Source: Lacinutrix himadriensis (GTDB lineage Bacteria > Bacteroidota > Bacteroidia > Flavobacteriales > Flavobacteriaceae). Taken from it: a stretch of DNA of 64,000 bases. A program made the position numbers and the translations under genes. Below are positions 24,940 to 36,200 of the stretch, one piece after another. Each line of letters opens with the position of its first letter. The stretch's first letter is position 1. The stretch lies in the NCBI RefSeq assembly GCF_001418105.1, contig NZ_LIQI01000019.1, positions 186,001 to 250,000 of the forward strand. Direction: 5' to 3'. The notes under the pieces are model-generated. The model had not been told where the DNA came from, ran no database searches, and saw only the letters and a program-made list of their open reading frames with translations.

Positions 24940-26361
24940 ATGGAATGTATTTCGGTTTTTGATATGTTAAAAATAGGTGTTGGTCCTTCTAGTTCCCACA
25001 CTTTGGGTCCTTGGCGAGCAGCAGAACGTTGGATTCTTGAATTAAAAGCAAATAATACTTTTGACAAAATAGCAGACATACAAGTAGATCTCTATGGTTC
25101 TTTGTCTTTAACCGGAAAAGGACATGCTACAGATTATGCTGTAATGTTAGGTTTATGTGGATTGGATCCAGAAACGATTCCAACGGAAAACATTCCAGAA
25201 ATAATTTCTGCTATTAAAGAAACGAACACCTTATCTTTTAATGCCGAAAAAACCGTTTCTTTTAATCCTTCGGAAGACATCACTTTTAACAGAAAGTTTT
25301 TACCCTTTCATTCTAACGGAATGACATTTACTGCAAGTATAGATGGCAAGAAAAAGAAGTCTACCTTCTACTCTATTGGTGGCGGTTTTGTAGTTAAAGA
25401 AGAACGTAAAAATGCTAAAAAGAATTTTGAAATAAAATGCTCGTTTCCCTATCCTATAGATAAAGGAACAGAACTTTTACAGTTTTGTAAAGATTTAAAT
25501 TTACCCATCTCGCAAGTCGTTTTAGAAAACGAAAAATCTATTCGTTCTACGGAAGATATTGACAAAGAACTACAACGTATTTGGGACACCATGTTAGAAT
25601 GTATGTATCTTGGTTGTCATACCGAAGGGAATCTTCCTGGTGGTTTAAATGTAAGACGTCGTGCGTATGACATGCATCAAAAGTTAAAAGGCGAAAAACC
25701 ATATACCACACATGTAGAGTGGCTTTATTCTATAAGAAATACGGAAGTTAAGTTCCGACAAATATTAAAATGGGTAAGCTGTTTTGCACTAGCTGTAAAC
25801 GAAGTAAATGCGTCTTTAGGTCGTGTAGTTACTGCACCTACCAACGGAAGTGCTGGTGTAATTCCTGCCGTATTAATGTACTATCTAGTTATTGAAAACC
25901 ACGATGGTAATTTTGAAGACATAAAACGTTTTCTATTAGTTGCTGGAGAAATAGGAAGCATCTTTAAAAAAGGAGCGACTATTAGTGCAGCAATGGGAGG
26001 ATGTCAAGCAGAAATTGGAGTGAGTTCTGCAATGGCAGCTGGCGCTTTAACCGAATTACTTGGCGGAACACCAGAACAGGTTTTAGTAGCTTCAGAAATT
26101 GCTATGGAGCATCATTTAGGTCTTACTTGTGATCCTATTGGTGGATTAGTACAAATACCTTGTATAGAACGTAATGCAATGGGAGCAATTAAAGCTATTA
26201 ATGCAGCAGAATTAGCCTTAGATACCGATCCTAACAATGTAAAAGTTCCTTTTGACAAAGTAGTAGCTACCATGTGGGAAACTGCCAAAGATATGAATAC
26301 AAAGTATAAAGAAACTAGCGAAGGTGGCTTAGCGGTTAGCGTAAATATGTCAGATTGTTAA
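24940..26361 (+). CDS. sdaA: L-serine ammonia-lyase (single-chain, iron-sulfur)
   Basis: 473 residues. Deaminates L-serine to pyruvate using an oxygen-labile 4Fe-4S cluster. The N-terminal (beta) part has '[24 protein letters not shown]' and the C-terminal (alpha) part has '[19 protein letters not shown]' and '[28 protein letters not shown]'. The cluster Cys residues are in [14 protein letters not shown] and IPCIERNA. Single-chain length is normal for this type. The gene is flanked by unrelated genes and appears monocistronic. Confidence 0.96.
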   Translation: MECISVFDMLKIGVGPSSSHTLGPWRAAERWILELKANNTFDKIADIQVDLYGSLSLTGKGHATDYAVMLGLCGLDPETIPTENIPEIISAIKETNTLSFNAEKTVSFNPSEDITFNRKFLPFHSNGMTFTASIDGKKKKSTFYSIGGGFVVKEERKNAKKNFEIKCSFPYPIDKGTELLQFCKDLNLPISQVVLENEKSIRSTEDIDKELQRIWDTMLECMYLGCHTEGNLPGGLNVRRRAYDMHQKLKGEKPYTTHVEWLYSIRNTEVKFRQILKWVSCFALAVNEVNASLGRVVTAPTNGSAGVIPAVLMYYLVIENHDGNFEDIKRFLLVAGEIGSIFKKGATISAAMGGCQAEIGVSSAMAAGALTELLGGTPEQVLVASEIAMEHHLGLTCDPIGGLVQIPCIERNAMGAIKAINAAELALDTDPNNVKVPFDKVVATMWETAKDMNTKYKETSEGGLAVSVNMSDC

Positions 26362-26362
26362 A

Positions 26363-26824
26363 CTAATCCTGACAGTCTTCTTTTCTTCTTGTGTCTATTA
26401 AATAGGTGATTTTCCATTGTCCGTTATCATGAAACAACTGAAAAGAATTAACACCACAATGGCTAAAAGCATCATTAAACCAAAACGCATAAGGCACCCA
26501 AGCATTAGCCATATTACCATCTACTTGAATTTTAAAATCTAATAAACGTTCCTCCCATTTCTGGTCTGCTAGTCTTGTTGCAACTGCTTTAATTAGTTTG
26601 GAAGCCTCTTCGGTTACTAAAATATCTTTTCCTTCCTTATTTTTAAATGCTGTTTGCGTGATGAGTTTATCGGTCATTACAGATTTCATTAAAGTAGTAT
26701 CTCCTTTATGGAAGCCTTCAAAAAAAGTTTCAATGGTAGTCTTTACTTCCTCTTGCGCATTGTTTTGTTGCGCTACAATACTTCCTGAAATTATCATTAC
26801 TAAAAAGAGTATCACTCTTGCCAT
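26363..26824 (-). CDS. Exported NTF2-like (putative lumazine-binding family) protein
   Basis: 153 residues with a signal peptide ending 'SGSIVAQ'. The mature part is a cone-shaped NTF2/SnoaL fold typical of the DUF4440/putative lumazine-binding families: 'VKTTIETFFEGFHKGDTTLMKSVM', 'NMANAWVPYAFWFND' and the final 'GQWKITYLIDTRRKEDC'. No catalytic residues can be assigned. Likely periplasmic, role unknown. It converges on sdaA with one base between stops. Confidence 0.78.
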   Translation of the reverse strand: MARVILFLVMIISGSIVAQQNNAQEEVKTTIETFFEGFHKGDTTLMKSVMTDKLITQTAFKNKEGKDILVTEEASKLIKAVATRLADQKWEERLLDFKIQVDGNMANAWVPYAFWFNDAFSHCGVNSFQLFHDNGQWKITYLIDTRRKEDCQD

Positions 26825-26944
26825 ATTCTTAAATTTTAGTCTAAAATAATTGAAGATTAATATTTTAAGAGCTCTATAAAGAAAAGTTTAACATTATACA
26901 CTTAATTTAGTACTTTTACATTCTATCAAATTATACATAAACAG

Positions 26945-27763
26945 ATGTCTGTAGCAAAAAAGGAATATAAAAGAGTAACTGTAAAATCATTAGTTGACAT
27001 GAAGAAACATGGAGAGAAAATCTCTATGTTAACTGCATACGATTATACCATGGCTAAAATTGTGGATGGCGCAGGAATAGATGTTATTTTAGTTGGTGAT
27101 TCTGCCAGTAACGTAATGGCTGGTCACGAAACCACATTACCTATCACTTTAGATCAAATGATTTATCATGCGTCTTCTGTAGTTAGAGCAATACATAGAG
27201 CTTTAGTAGTTGTAGATTTACCTTTTGGTAGTTACCAAAGTGATCCAAAAGAAGCTTTACGTTCTGCCATTAGAATCATGAAAGAATCTGGAGGACATGC
27301 TGTAAAAATGGAAGGTGGTAAAGAAGTAAAAGATTCTATAAAACGTATTTTACACGCAGGAATTCCTGTTATGGGACATTTAGGATTAACACCACAATCT
27401 ATATATAAATTTGGTACGTATACCGTACGTGCTAAAGAAGAGCAAGAAGCACAACAACTTAAAGATGATGCTTTAATGCTTGAAAAAGCAGGGTGTTTTG
27501 CTATTGTATTAGAAAAAATACCCGCTAAATTAGCACAAGAAGTTGCAGCGAGTGTTTCTATTCCTGTAATTGGTATTGGAGCAGGAAATGGTGTGGATGG
27601 TCAAGTTTTGGTTACACATGATATGATTGGTATGACCCATGAATTTAATCCGCGTTTTTTAAGACGATATATGAATTTATACGAAGAAATGACTAATGCG
27701 TTTACACAATATGGTGCAGATGTAAAGCGTGGTGATTTTCCTAATGATAATGAACAGTACTAG
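26945..27763 (+). CDS. panB: 3-methyl-2-oxobutanoate hydroxymethyltransferase
   Basis: 272 residues. Transfers a hydroxymethyl group from methylene-THF to 2-oxoisovalerate, giving ketopantoate for coenzyme A synthesis. Visible motifs: '[42 protein letters not shown]' region (Mg-binding Asp and substrate loop), 'DLPFGSYQ', 'AVKMEGG', '[12 protein letters not shown]' and '[16 protein letters not shown]'. Length is normal. It precedes an RluA-type gene by 34 bases; cotranscription is likely. A TACTTTTAC-like -7 box lies about 30 bases upstream. Confidence 0.97.
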   Translation: MSVAKKEYKRVTVKSLVDMKKHGEKISMLTAYDYTMAKIVDGAGIDVILVGDSASNVMAGHETTLPITLDQMIYHASSVVRAIHRALVVVDLPFGSYQSDPKEALRSAIRIMKESGGHAVKMEGGKEVKDSIKRILHAGIPVMGHLGLTPQSIYKFGTYTVRAKEEQEAQQLKDDALMLEKAGCFAIVLEKIPAKLAQEVAASVSIPVIGIGAGNGVDGQVLVTHDMIGMTHEFNPRFLRRYMNLYEEMTNAFTQYGADVKRGDFPNDNEQY

Positions 27764-27797
27764 TGTACCGTGTTCAGTAAATAATAATTAATTATTC

Positions 27798-28505
27798 GTG
27801 GCAAGACTTTCAGAAAAAATAGTATCCAACAAAAACAACCTTCAAGTACTTTTCGAAGACAATCATATCCTCATAGTAAACAAACGTGCTGGAGATATTG
27901 TACAAGGCGATAAAACTGGGGACAAACCATTAAGCGATGTTGTTAAAGAATACATTAAAGATAAATACAACAAACCTGGTAATGTATATTTAGGAACCGT
28001 ACATCGATTAGACAGACCAACCACTGGATTAGTGATTTTTGCTAAGACCAGTAAAGCATTACCGAGACTAAATAAACTTTTTGTTTCTAAAGATATTAGT
28101 AAAACGTATTGGGCAATTGTTAAAAACGAACCTCCAAAAATCGAAGACACACTTGTTCATTGGTTAAAAAAGAATCCGAAAAACAATAAATCGACTGCAT
28201 ATATTAAAGAAATTCCTGAAAGTAAAAAGGCGATACTTCATTATAAAATAAAGAAGGCTTTAGATAACTATTTCTTATTAGAAGTAAATTTGGAAACTGG
28301 TAGACACCATCAAATACGATCGCAATTATCGAGTATTGGTTGTTCTATAAAAGGCGATTTAAAATACGGTTTCGACAGAAGTAATAAAGATGCTAGTATT
28401 AGTTTACATGCAAGACAAATACAGTTTACACATCCTGTTTCTAACGAAGACATAGATATAATCGCTCCTTTACCAAAAGACGCTATTTGGGATGCTTGCT
28501 TATAA
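27798..28505 (+). CDS. RluA-family RNA pseudouridine synthase
   Basis: 235 residues with the catalytic Asp72 in 'VHRLDRPTTGLVIFAKT'. It has 'LETGRHHQIRSQLSSIG', which forms the uridine pocket, and no S4 domain, so it belongs to the short RluA class. The rRNA or tRNA target cannot be decided here. The start is GTG at 27798; I see no better ATG in frame near the N-terminus. The palindromic stretch AATAATTAATTATT is just before the start. Gene order panB-rluA is common in flavobacteria. Confidence 0.92.
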   Translation: MARLSEKIVSNKNNLQVLFEDNHILIVNKRAGDIVQGDKTGDKPLSDVVKEYIKDKYNKPGNVYLGTVHRLDRPTTGLVIFAKTSKALPRLNKLFVSKDISKTYWAIVKNEPPKIEDTLVHWLKKNPKNNKSTAYIKEIPESKKAILHYKIKKALDNYFLLEVNLETGRHHQIRSQLSSIGCSIKGDLKYGFDRSNKDASISLHARQIQFTHPVSNEDIDIIAPLPKDAIWDACL

Positions 28506-28508
28506 AAG

Positions 28509-29330
28509 TTATGCGTTTAATGGATAATCTATTGTTAAAGTAACGCCTTCACCAATTTTTGAAGTTAGGTTGAACTGTGCGTTAATCAACGCTGCTCTAC
28601 TTTTCATATTTAATAGCCCAGCCCCTTTTGCAACAGTCTCTACATCAAAACCTTTACCATCATCACTAGCCTGAATTAATAAGTTTGTTTTTTGGTAATC
28701 TAAAATAACCTTTAAGTTTTTTGCTTCAGAGTATTTAACAGCATTGGATAAAAACTCCTGAAGAATTCGAAACATAATTATTTCGTGCTTCTTATTTGCA
28801 ATAGGTGCTGTATTCCCTTTTATTATAAGTTCTGCACTTGTAAATTTCATTCGTTTTAATCTATCTAACTCGTTGGAAATAGATTTCTCAAAACCAATAT
28901 TTAAAACCACTTCATTGTTTAATGATTTTGATAAGGAGCGTACTTCCTTTAGACTATCTCTCACAATATTTGTAGTCTCTCTTACACTATCCTTAATTTC
29001 TGGAGAAACCTGTGTACCCAAAATACTTAATTGCATACTAGCAACCGATAAAAGCTGCCCAACATTATCGTGTAATTCCCAACCAATACTTTTTAAAGTC
29101 TGCTCTTGTATTTCGGTTTGTGTTCTAGAGATTTCTTCATCAAATGCTTTTTGTAGTTTAATCTTATCTAGCAATAATTTATTTTTCCTTTTCTGAAAAA
29201 CAATAAAAAACAGAATAATTAAAGTACAAACAACAAGAAGTACACCAATCATATAGATCAATAAATATCTTTCTGCTGCAGTAGACACAGGACTTTCCTC
29301 TTGTAATAATACTAATACGCTATTAATCAT
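28509..29330 (-). CDS. Sensor histidine kinase (HisKA_3 / NarL-partner type)
   Basis: 273 residues. One membrane helix at about 24-46 with a very short outer part, so it may sense through its neighbour rather than a large sensor domain. The phosphoacceptor is His87 in 'SIGWELHDNVGQLL' (HisKA_3), the N box is 'LQEFLSNAVKYSEAKN', and 'ASDDGKGFD' is the G box. There is no response regulator beside it. Its start overlaps the stop of a multi-pass membrane protein by 8 bases, so the two proteins are translationally coupled and probably work together. The partner regulator should be a NarL/LuxR-type protein elsewhere. Confidence 0.9.
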   Translation of the reverse strand: MINSVLVLLQEESPVSTAAERYLLIYMIGVLLVVCTLIILFFIVFQKRKNKLLLDKIKLQKAFDEEISRTQTEIQEQTLKSIGWELHDNVGQLLSVASMQLSILGTQVSPEIKDSVRETTNIVRDSLKEVRSLSKSLNNEVVLNIGFEKSISNELDRLKRMKFTSAELIIKGNTAPIANKKHEIIMFRILQEFLSNAVKYSEAKNLKVILDYQKTNLLIQASDDGKGFDVETVAKGAGLLNMKSRAALINAQFNLTSKIGEGVTLTIDYPLNA

Positions 29331-30027
29331 ATTCGGGTTTAGACACTATTAATCCAATAATGTATGTAATATACATAAATGAAATTATTACCAAATTAAT
29401 ACAACTTCTTAAATGAACATAATCTTCATCTATTTTAGTATAATAAGGTTCAAAAAAAGAGAGAGGTGTTTTAATCAACCAAAACAGAAGAATAGCAACA
29501 CTTATATAAAAATTTAAAGAAGTATAGAAGCTCAAAATTTTATCACTTTGTAAAATTTCTAGAAAGTAAAAAAATACACATTGAAAAATAATTAATGCAC
29601 TTAAAATAGAAACTGAAGGAATGATATTAGTAAAATATAATGGTAAATTGAATAAGATGATAACTATGGAAATGAATAAAAAAAAGAAAACAGAAAACTT
29701 TAATATTTTCTTAAGTACTTTATTTACTAAAATTTTAGAATAATAAAACCCAAAAAATGTAGATGCAGCTATTTTCCAAAAAAGTGTATACCACCAATAA
29801 TTACGTTCCAATACTGTTCCGTCCAAAAAACTAAGAATTCCATCATTTTTAATGTAAAATGTATATCTCCCTAGAACCACAATAATTACGGTGTAAACTA
29901 AAAAGTAAATAAAATATTTAGCAGCTGTATGTTTATACTTGTTATAAAGTAGTAAACCAGTTACAGCTGCTAAAATCTCAACAAACAACATGATATTACC
30001 TCTGTTATTTATTAATAAATCAATCAT
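29323..30027 (-). CDS. Hypothetical multi-pass membrane protein
   Basis: About 234 residues with six to seven hydrophobic helices (e.g. 'GNIMLFVEILAAVTGLLLY', 'FIYFLVYTVIIVVLGRY', 'FSVFFFLFISIVIILF', 'INLVIISFMYITYIIGLIV'). I place the start at the ATG 30025-30027, one base after the upstream stop, because a longer frame from 30075 would overlap the preceding gene by 47 bases. No known domain is recognised. Overlap with the histidine kinase gene suggests it is the sensory membrane partner of that kinase. Confidence 0.75.
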   Translation of the reverse strand: MIDLLINNRGNIMLFVEILAAVTGLLLYNKYKHTAAKYFIYFLVYTVIIVVLGRYTFYIKNDGILSFLDGTVLERNYWWYTLFWKIAASTFFGFYYSKILVNKVLKKILKFSVFFFLFISIVIILFNLPLYFTNIIPSVSILSALIIFQCVFFYFLEILQSDKILSFYTSLNFYISVAILLFWLIKTPLSFFEPYYTKIDEDYVHLRSCINLVIISFMYITYIIGLIVSKPEYD

Positions 30028-30028
30028 A

Positions 30029-30520
30029 TTATTGTGGATAAGTAGCTGCAGGAGGATCACCAATAGTACCTTCATTCAACCCGTCTCCACCAGGAATATC
30101 TCCATTACCAGAAGGTACAGAAATCACTTTACCTTCAGATAGCGATGGATTACCCGTTGGTACCATAAACATGGTGGTGTAACCTACTTCTTTTTCATCA
30201 CTTGGATATGCTCCTAAATACACACGAATACCATTCATGTCGTACCCTAATTCTTTACTTTGTTCTTTAGCTAGGCTAATAAAAGCTTCTATATCTTCTA
30301 TAGACCACCAAGAAGAGCGATTGTCTGGTCGTTTAACAATAGAGTCACTAATTAATTCATGTCTCGAGTTAAAAGCTTCGTCTAAAGCCATTGCTTCTTT
30401 TGGTGTAATAATTCCCTTTGGTGTTGTCATATTTATTTCGTTTTGTGGTTTATTCAAATAAAAATAACAAATCAAAAAGCCAATAGCAAAGCCTAATAAT
30501 AGTAATAGTAGTTTTTTCAT
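30029..30520 (-). CDS. Hypothetical membrane-anchored protein
   Basis: 163 residues with an N-terminal membrane anchor 'LLLLLLGFAIGFLICYFYL' and a soluble part with 'TPKEAMALDEAFNSRHELIS' and 'SSWWSIEDIEAFISLAKEQS'. The C-terminal tail is rich in Gly/Pro/Ser and low in charge. This family is recurrent in flavobacteria but has no known role. It leads a three-gene minus-strand unit with the membrane protein and histidine kinase, so it may take part in the same signalling route. Confidence 0.7.
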   Translation of the reverse strand: MKKLLLLLLGFAIGFLICYFYLNKPQNEINMTTPKGIITPKEAMALDEAFNSRHELISDSIVKRPDNRSSWWSIEDIEAFISLAKEQSKELGYDMNGIRVYLGAYPSDEKEVGYTTMFMVPTGNPSLSEGKVISVPSGNGDIPGGDGLNEGTIGDPPAATYPQ

Positions 30521-30563
30521 AAGTTATATATTAATTTATAGCTCTATAAAGGTAAGAAAAATA

Positions 30564-32102
30564 TTATCCTAGCCAACCTTCTCTATCTAAACTTCTATAC
30601 TGAATGGCTTCACTAATATGCGAACCACTAATTTCTTCATGATTTTCAAGGTCTGCGATGGTTCTTGACACTTTTAAAATTCTGTCATACGCTCTTGCGG
30701 AAAGATTTAAACGTTCCATCGCTGTTTTTAGTAATCCTTTGGAAGCTTCGTCTAAAACACAATGTTTACGTATTTGTTTCGTGTTCATTTGTGCATTATA
30801 ATGTACCACCTCCGAATCTTCAAATCGTTTGGTTTGAAGGTCTCTAGCTTTAGTAACCCGTTTTCTTATTTCTACAGAACTTTCTCCTTTTCGTTCTTCG
30901 GAAAGTTTTTCGAAAGGAACAGGTGTTACTTCAATATGTATATCTATTCTATCCAATAACGGACCAGAAACTTTACTTAAATAGCGTTGCATTTCTGCCG
31001 GACTAGAAGTTACTGGAGCTCCTGGGTCGTTAAAATAACCACTCGGACTAGGATTCATACTCGCAACCAACATAAAAGAAGATGGATAGGTCACAGTAAA
31101 CTTTGCTCTAGAGATAGTAACTTCTCTGTCTTCCAATGGTTGTCGCATTACTTCTAAAACTTCCCGTTTAAATTCTGGTAATTCGTCTAAAAACAAAACA
31201 CCATTATGGGATAATGAAATTTCACCTGGTTGTGGATAACTTCCGCCGCCGACTAAAGCGACGTTCGATATGGTGTGATGTGGGCTACGAAAAGGCCTTT
31301 GCGCCATAATACCTGCATTCGCTTTTACTCTTCCAACCACACTGTGTATTTTGGTGGTTTCTAATGCTTCATGAATAGTCATTGGAGGCAAAATACTAGG
31401 CAATCGCTTGGCTAACATAGTTTTTCCTGCTCCTGGCGGACCAATTAAAATAATATTGTGTCCTCCTGCAGCTGCAATTTCCATACAGCGTTTTATAGAT
31501 TCTTGTCCTTTTACATCACTAAAATCAAACTCTGGGAAATCTAAATTTTTCTCAAATTCTTTTTTAGTATCTATGATGGTTTGCTCTAGTGCTTCGCCTG
31601 TATCAAAATAGTCAATGACTTGTTTAATATTCTCTACTCCAAAAACTTCCAAGTCATCGACTATGGCAGCTTCTTTTGCATTTTGAACAGGGAGTATAAA
31701 ACCTTTAAAACCTTCCTCTTTGGCTTTAATAGCAATGGGTAAAGCACCGCGTATGGGTTGCAAGTTTCCGTCTAAAGATAATTCTCCCATGATGAGGAAG
31801 TCATCTAAATTTTCAGCTTGAATTTGTTTAGTAGCAACAAGAATTCCTATGGCTAGTGTTAAATCGTAAGCACTTCCCTCCTTGCGTAAATCTGCAGGAG
31901 ACATATTAATAATTATCTTTTTCCCCGGAATCTTATACCCATTATTTTGCAATGCCGCAGCAATTCTAAAATTACTTTCTTTTATAGCATTGTCTGGCAA
32001 ACCAACTAAATGATAACCAATTCCGGAATCGACATTTACTTCGACGGTCACTGTAGAAGCTTCCACACCAAATACAGAACTTGCATAGACTTTTTTCAAC
32101 AT
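30564..32102 (-). CDS. YifB-family Mg-chelatase-like AAA+ ATPase (ComM-like)
   Basis: 512 residues: an N-terminal Lon-protease-like ChlI domain (about 1-165), a Mg-chelatase AAA+ domain with Walker A 'GPPGAGKTMLAKRL' near 220 and Walker B 'GVLFLDELPEF' near 300, and a C-terminal helical 'LNLSARAYDRILKVSRTIADLE' domain. ComM in Vibrio and Haemophilus is a branch-migration helicase used in transformation; that function is plausible but not shown here. Length is typical. Monocistronic. Confidence 0.93.
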   Translation of the reverse strand: MLKKVYASSVFGVEASTVTVEVNVDSGIGYHLVGLPDNAIKESNFRIAAALQNNGYKIPGKKIIINMSPADLRKEGSAYDLTLAIGILVATKQIQAENLDDFLIMGELSLDGNLQPIRGALPIAIKAKEEGFKGFILPVQNAKEAAIVDDLEVFGVENIKQVIDYFDTGEALEQTIIDTKKEFEKNLDFPEFDFSDVKGQESIKRCMEIAAAGGHNIILIGPPGAGKTMLAKRLPSILPPMTIHEALETTKIHSVVGRVKANAGIMAQRPFRSPHHTISNVALVGGGSYPQPGEISLSHNGVLFLDELPEFKREVLEVMRQPLEDREVTISRAKFTVTYPSSFMLVASMNPSPSGYFNDPGAPVTSSPAEMQRYLSKVSGPLLDRIDIHIEVTPVPFEKLSEERKGESSVEIRKRVTKARDLQTKRFEDSEVVHYNAQMNTKQIRKHCVLDEASKGLLKTAMERLNLSARAYDRILKVSRTIADLENHEEISGSHISEAIQYRSLDREGWLG

Positions 32103-32203
32103 TATAGACTATTTTCTATAAATGTAGAGAAAATAGTTTGTAATAAAAAGGGAATGGTAAATCTACTTGTACGTTTTATAAAAAGAATACTAAACCAACG
32201 AGC

Positions 32204-33160
32204 CTATAATTGCTCCACAAATGCTAAAGCACGAAGCTCATTATAGTAGTATTCGCCTTTTAGAATAAAACCAACATGCCCGCCATAATTCGGCATTTCT
32301 AAATGTAGATTTTCGTTTTTTTTTGCTTCTTTTACAGGATAGCATTCTGGAGATAAAAACGAATCATTTTTGGCATTAATTAGCAAGGTTGGTACTTTTA
32401 TATTTGAAAGAAATTGCAAACAGCTAGACTTAGTATAGTAGTCTATTGCGTCTTTAAAACCATGTGCTTTAGAAGTGTAAACCGCGTCTACATCTCTTAA
32501 TAATTTAATAGAATCAATTTCTTCTTCAGAAATATTTTCAGGAAACTGTAGCACCTTCGGTTTTAATTTGTCTACCAAATGTTTTTTAAATCGGTTAGCA
32601 TAGGGTTTATTTTTTAGTTTGTGTAATTCGTTAGCCGAACCTTCTAAATAACAAGGAACAGAAATAGCAATAGCTCCTTTTATTTCCTTAGGAATACTGC
32701 GTGCTTCTCCTAAATATTTTAAGGTAATATTGCCTCCAAGACTGAAGCCATTGATATAGATTTCAGAATAACTTTTACTTTTCAAAATATGAAGAATTAC
32801 CTCATGTAAATCTTCCGTTGCGCCAGAATGGTAACTTCTATATTTTAAGTTCGGTTCACCACTACAACCTCTAAAATTAACACAAACAGCATCTACGCCA
32901 TTTTCATTAAATAGTTTTGCAGGACCAGTAACATAAGGGCGTTGCGCATTTCCTTCTAAACCATGCAAAACAATAATTAGCTTTTCTGATTTCTCTTTGG
33001 CATAACTCCAATCTAAATCTAAAAAATCGCCATCACTAAGCGTTAAGCGTTCTCGCTCTTGAGTGAGTTTCACTTTACGTAAAATACCAGAATATATGGT
33101 TGCTATATTTCCGTTTCTAAAAAATATGGATGGTTTGTATGTGGTGTTAAGTATGGGCAT
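32204..33160 (-). CDS. YheT-family alpha/beta hydrolase
   Basis: About 318 residues from ATG 33160 (MPILN), chosen because relatives begin 'MPxxxSxYKPxxxxxNGxxxTIYSG'; an upstream ATG (33175) adds five residues. Motifs: 'IVLHGLEGNAQRPYVTG' (oxyanion region), 'VNFRGCSGEPN', nucleophile in 'INGFSLGGNITLKYLGE', acid in 'INAKNDSFLSPE' and His in 'NYGGHVGF'. This is the YheT/EstB-like group, where the substrate is mostly unknown. Cytoplasmic. Confidence 0.9.
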   Translation of the reverse strand: MPILNTTYKPSIFFRNGNIATIYSGILRKVKLTQERERLTLSDGDFLDLDWSYAKEKSEKLIIVLHGLEGNAQRPYVTGPAKLFNENGVDAVCVNFRGCSGEPNLKYRSYHSGATEDLHEVILHILKSKSYSEIYINGFSLGGNITLKYLGEARSIPKEIKGAIAISVPCYLEGSANELHKLKNKPYANRFKKHLVDKLKPKVLQFPENISEEEIDSIKLLRDVDAVYTSKAHGFKDAIDYYTKSSCLQFLSNIKVPTLLINAKNDSFLSPECYPVKEAKKNENLHLEMPNYGGHVGFILKGEYYYNELRALAFVEQL

Positions 33161-33170
33161 AATATATATA

Positions 33171-33206
33171 TTCAAAAAAAAATTGCATCCGTTTAAAGAT
33201 GCAATT
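33171..33206 (-). terminator. Terminator of the 1203-residue FG-GAP gene
   Basis: Perfect 9-bp stem AATTGCATC (33181-33189) / GATGCAATT (33198-33206), followed on the minus strand by a T run; 26 bases beyond the stop. Confidence 0.88.
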
Positions 33207-33231
33207 TCATGTAATTATTTAAAATAGAAGT

Positions 33232-36200
33232 TTATTTTTTAATGAATTTTTTAACTTCTTTTTCTTCTCCTGCCTGAATTTGTATAAAATAAATTCCCGA
33301 AGATAAATCCGTAATATTCATTTCAACAACATTAGCATCATAGTTAATTGCCTTTAATGCTCTACCATTTACATCATAAATAGTAATGGTGTCAATAACA
33401 GAATTACCAGAGATGGTTAAATGGTTATTTGCAGGATTTGGATACATTATAAAGGATGCTGCTTGAAATTCTGCAATAGATAAAGCATCCACTATTTCTG
33501 TACTAACGGTATTGGTTACAATTGCTGGATTAAAATCGAAAAAGATATCTGCTGTATTATGAATTACATTTCCAACTACAACATCACTTTTAGGTTTGAT
33601 TTTATAGGCTATAAAACCATGAGAATTTGGTTCATCGCTTGTACTATCTGCTAAATTTATGTCATCAAAAATAAAGGAAACATTTACGCCATCTTTAATC
33701 TCTACGCTTCCGGTATGACTTAAACTTTCTAGCTGCATGGTTGTCCAATCTAATTTATGATCTAAAACATTTTCTACATGTACATTAATAGCACTTGCCG
33801 TTCCTGTGTTTTGAAAACGAATGATATAATGTAAGTACTTGTCGGCATCTTCTAATAAAATCTGTTCGCCTTCTAAAACGCGAATATCATTTGGATCGTA
33901 AGAGCCAATTACGGTTTGATTAAGCGTAAATACATTATCTTCTGGTGTGTTGTCTCCTGTTACAGGATTAATTGTAGCTGTTGTAATTAAAACCTCTCCA
34001 ATATTAGTTGTTGGTGGTGCAAATAGATTAAAAACTACATCTATTGTTCTGGTTTCAAATGGGTTTAAATCTGTAAAATTAAACGTTAGTGTATTTGCTG
34101 TTTGTGAAGCAACTGTTTCATTTGCATTTAAAAAATCAAGTTTTGCATCATCAAATTCAAAAGTTACATCTCCACCTAATTGTGTGGTACCTACATTTTT
34201 ATAAACAATTTGATAGGTTGTGTTAAAACCTGGTCTTGGGTCGTTTATGGATGGGTAAATACTAATATTTAAATCGTTAATACTTGCTGTAGGTATTATA
34301 CAAAAATCTTGCATTTCGGTATTACCAATACCTACAAAATCAGAATCGAACGAACTTGGAGACACTTCAAAATATGCTGGAAGATTAGAAGTAGCATTCG
34401 TTGTATAACTTCCTTCTCCAACAAAAAACTGATAAACACCACTATTAGTAGAAAACGTTGCCAAATTTCCTGAAGTGTTATCTGTTAAAACCATGATTCC
34501 ATTCGTTGGAACATTTCCTGAAGAACAGCCATCATTATTTAAATCTGTAGATATGATTCCATATATTTCATTCAAAACTACCCCTTGGTTTATGGACCAT
34601 ACCAAAGTATTACTCTCTTCAAAAGCGGATAATATATCTATCATTCCATCTTGATTAACATCAGCAACATCAATGTCCATATATATTCCAGTAGCTAAAT
34701 CTGCATCTCCTGTGATAATAGGTTGTGGTTCACCAAAGGCTCCATAGCCATCCACATTTTCAAACCAAACGACTACACCTGCATATTCTACGGAAGCAGA
34801 TAAAACATCCAAATCACCATCATTATCAACATCTACCGCTATAACTTTAATAGCCTGACCTGGATTATCATCAGTATAAATAATATTTTCGGCACCGAAT
34901 ACACCATTACCATCAAGGTTTTCATACCAAGCAACTGTATCATCTAGTCTAGATGCAAGTACGATATCTAAATCCCCATCATTATCAAAATCTGCCGCTT
35001 TAGCATCAATTGCTCCATTACCGGATATAGAAATTACTTGCTGTACTCCAAAATCACCTGTACCATTTGTATTTTCATACCATGCTAATTTATCATCAAT
35101 TAATGAGGTAGTTAATACATCTAAATCACCATCACTATCTAAATCAGCTGTAGAAACAGATTGTGGGCTATCTGTTTCAGTTGTAATAATTTGCTCTGTA
35201 CTAAAAATACCATTACCATTTATATTTTCAAACCATATTACCTTATCAGATACGGCTGAAACAACTAGTATATCAATATCATTGTCGTTATCTAAATCAG
35301 CAACATGAATTGCTTCTGTATAAGTACCATCTGCAAGAATTATTTGCTCTGTTCCAAAATTACCTAAACCATCTAAATTTTCATACCAAACTAGTTTTCT
35401 AGTTATACTACTGAAGAGTTCTCCTCCAGATGCTATGATATCAAAATCACCATCTCCATCTAAATCGGCGGCAGACACAGAAGTTCCAGCAGAAATATTT
35501 TTTGTTACGCTAATTGGTTCGCTAAAATCGCCTTGACCATTAGTGTTTTGAAACCATGCTATTTCATTATCCCCATAAAATATAGATACAAAATCCATAT
35601 CTCCATCACCATCAAAATCTGCACTAAAAACAGACTTAGGAACATCTACATGTGGTGCTATAATTTGATCCTGTCCATAATTTCCCAAGCCATCTAAATT
35701 TTCATGCCAAGCAACTATATCCCTATCAGCAGCAATTGTAACGACATCCATACCTCCATCTGTATTAATATCTGCTAAAACTGCATCAGGAGTATAAAAA
35801 TAATCATCTATTACACTGTTATAAACAAGTGGTTGACCGTCACCAGGGTTTTCATGAAAACTAAGCCAAGTCGGAGTCTCTCTTCTTGTTACCGCATCTA
35901 AATCACCATCACCATCTATATCACCTAATGTTAATATTATATAACCGTTGTTAGTTCCACTTGCTTCTTGAAGCATAGCTTGTCTATCTCCAAAAACTCC
36001 AGATCCATCGTTCTCAAACCAATATTTTGTTTCAGGAGTAACAATATCAATATCTCCATCCTGGTCAAAATCAATAATAAAAGTATTTACAGTTACGTCT
36101 ATATTATTATCAGGAGTTGATGTTGCCATGTTAGTTAAAACAGGAATAAAGCTTCCTTGACCATCTGTATTTTGGTACCAGTTAAACTCCGAATTATTAA

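Noticed and set aside
32108-32137. ACTATTTTCT/AGAAAATAGT inverted repeat as a terminator before yifB
   Set aside because: A good 10-bp stem but no T run on either strand, and it lies just upstream of the yifB start, so a terminator role cannot be supported.
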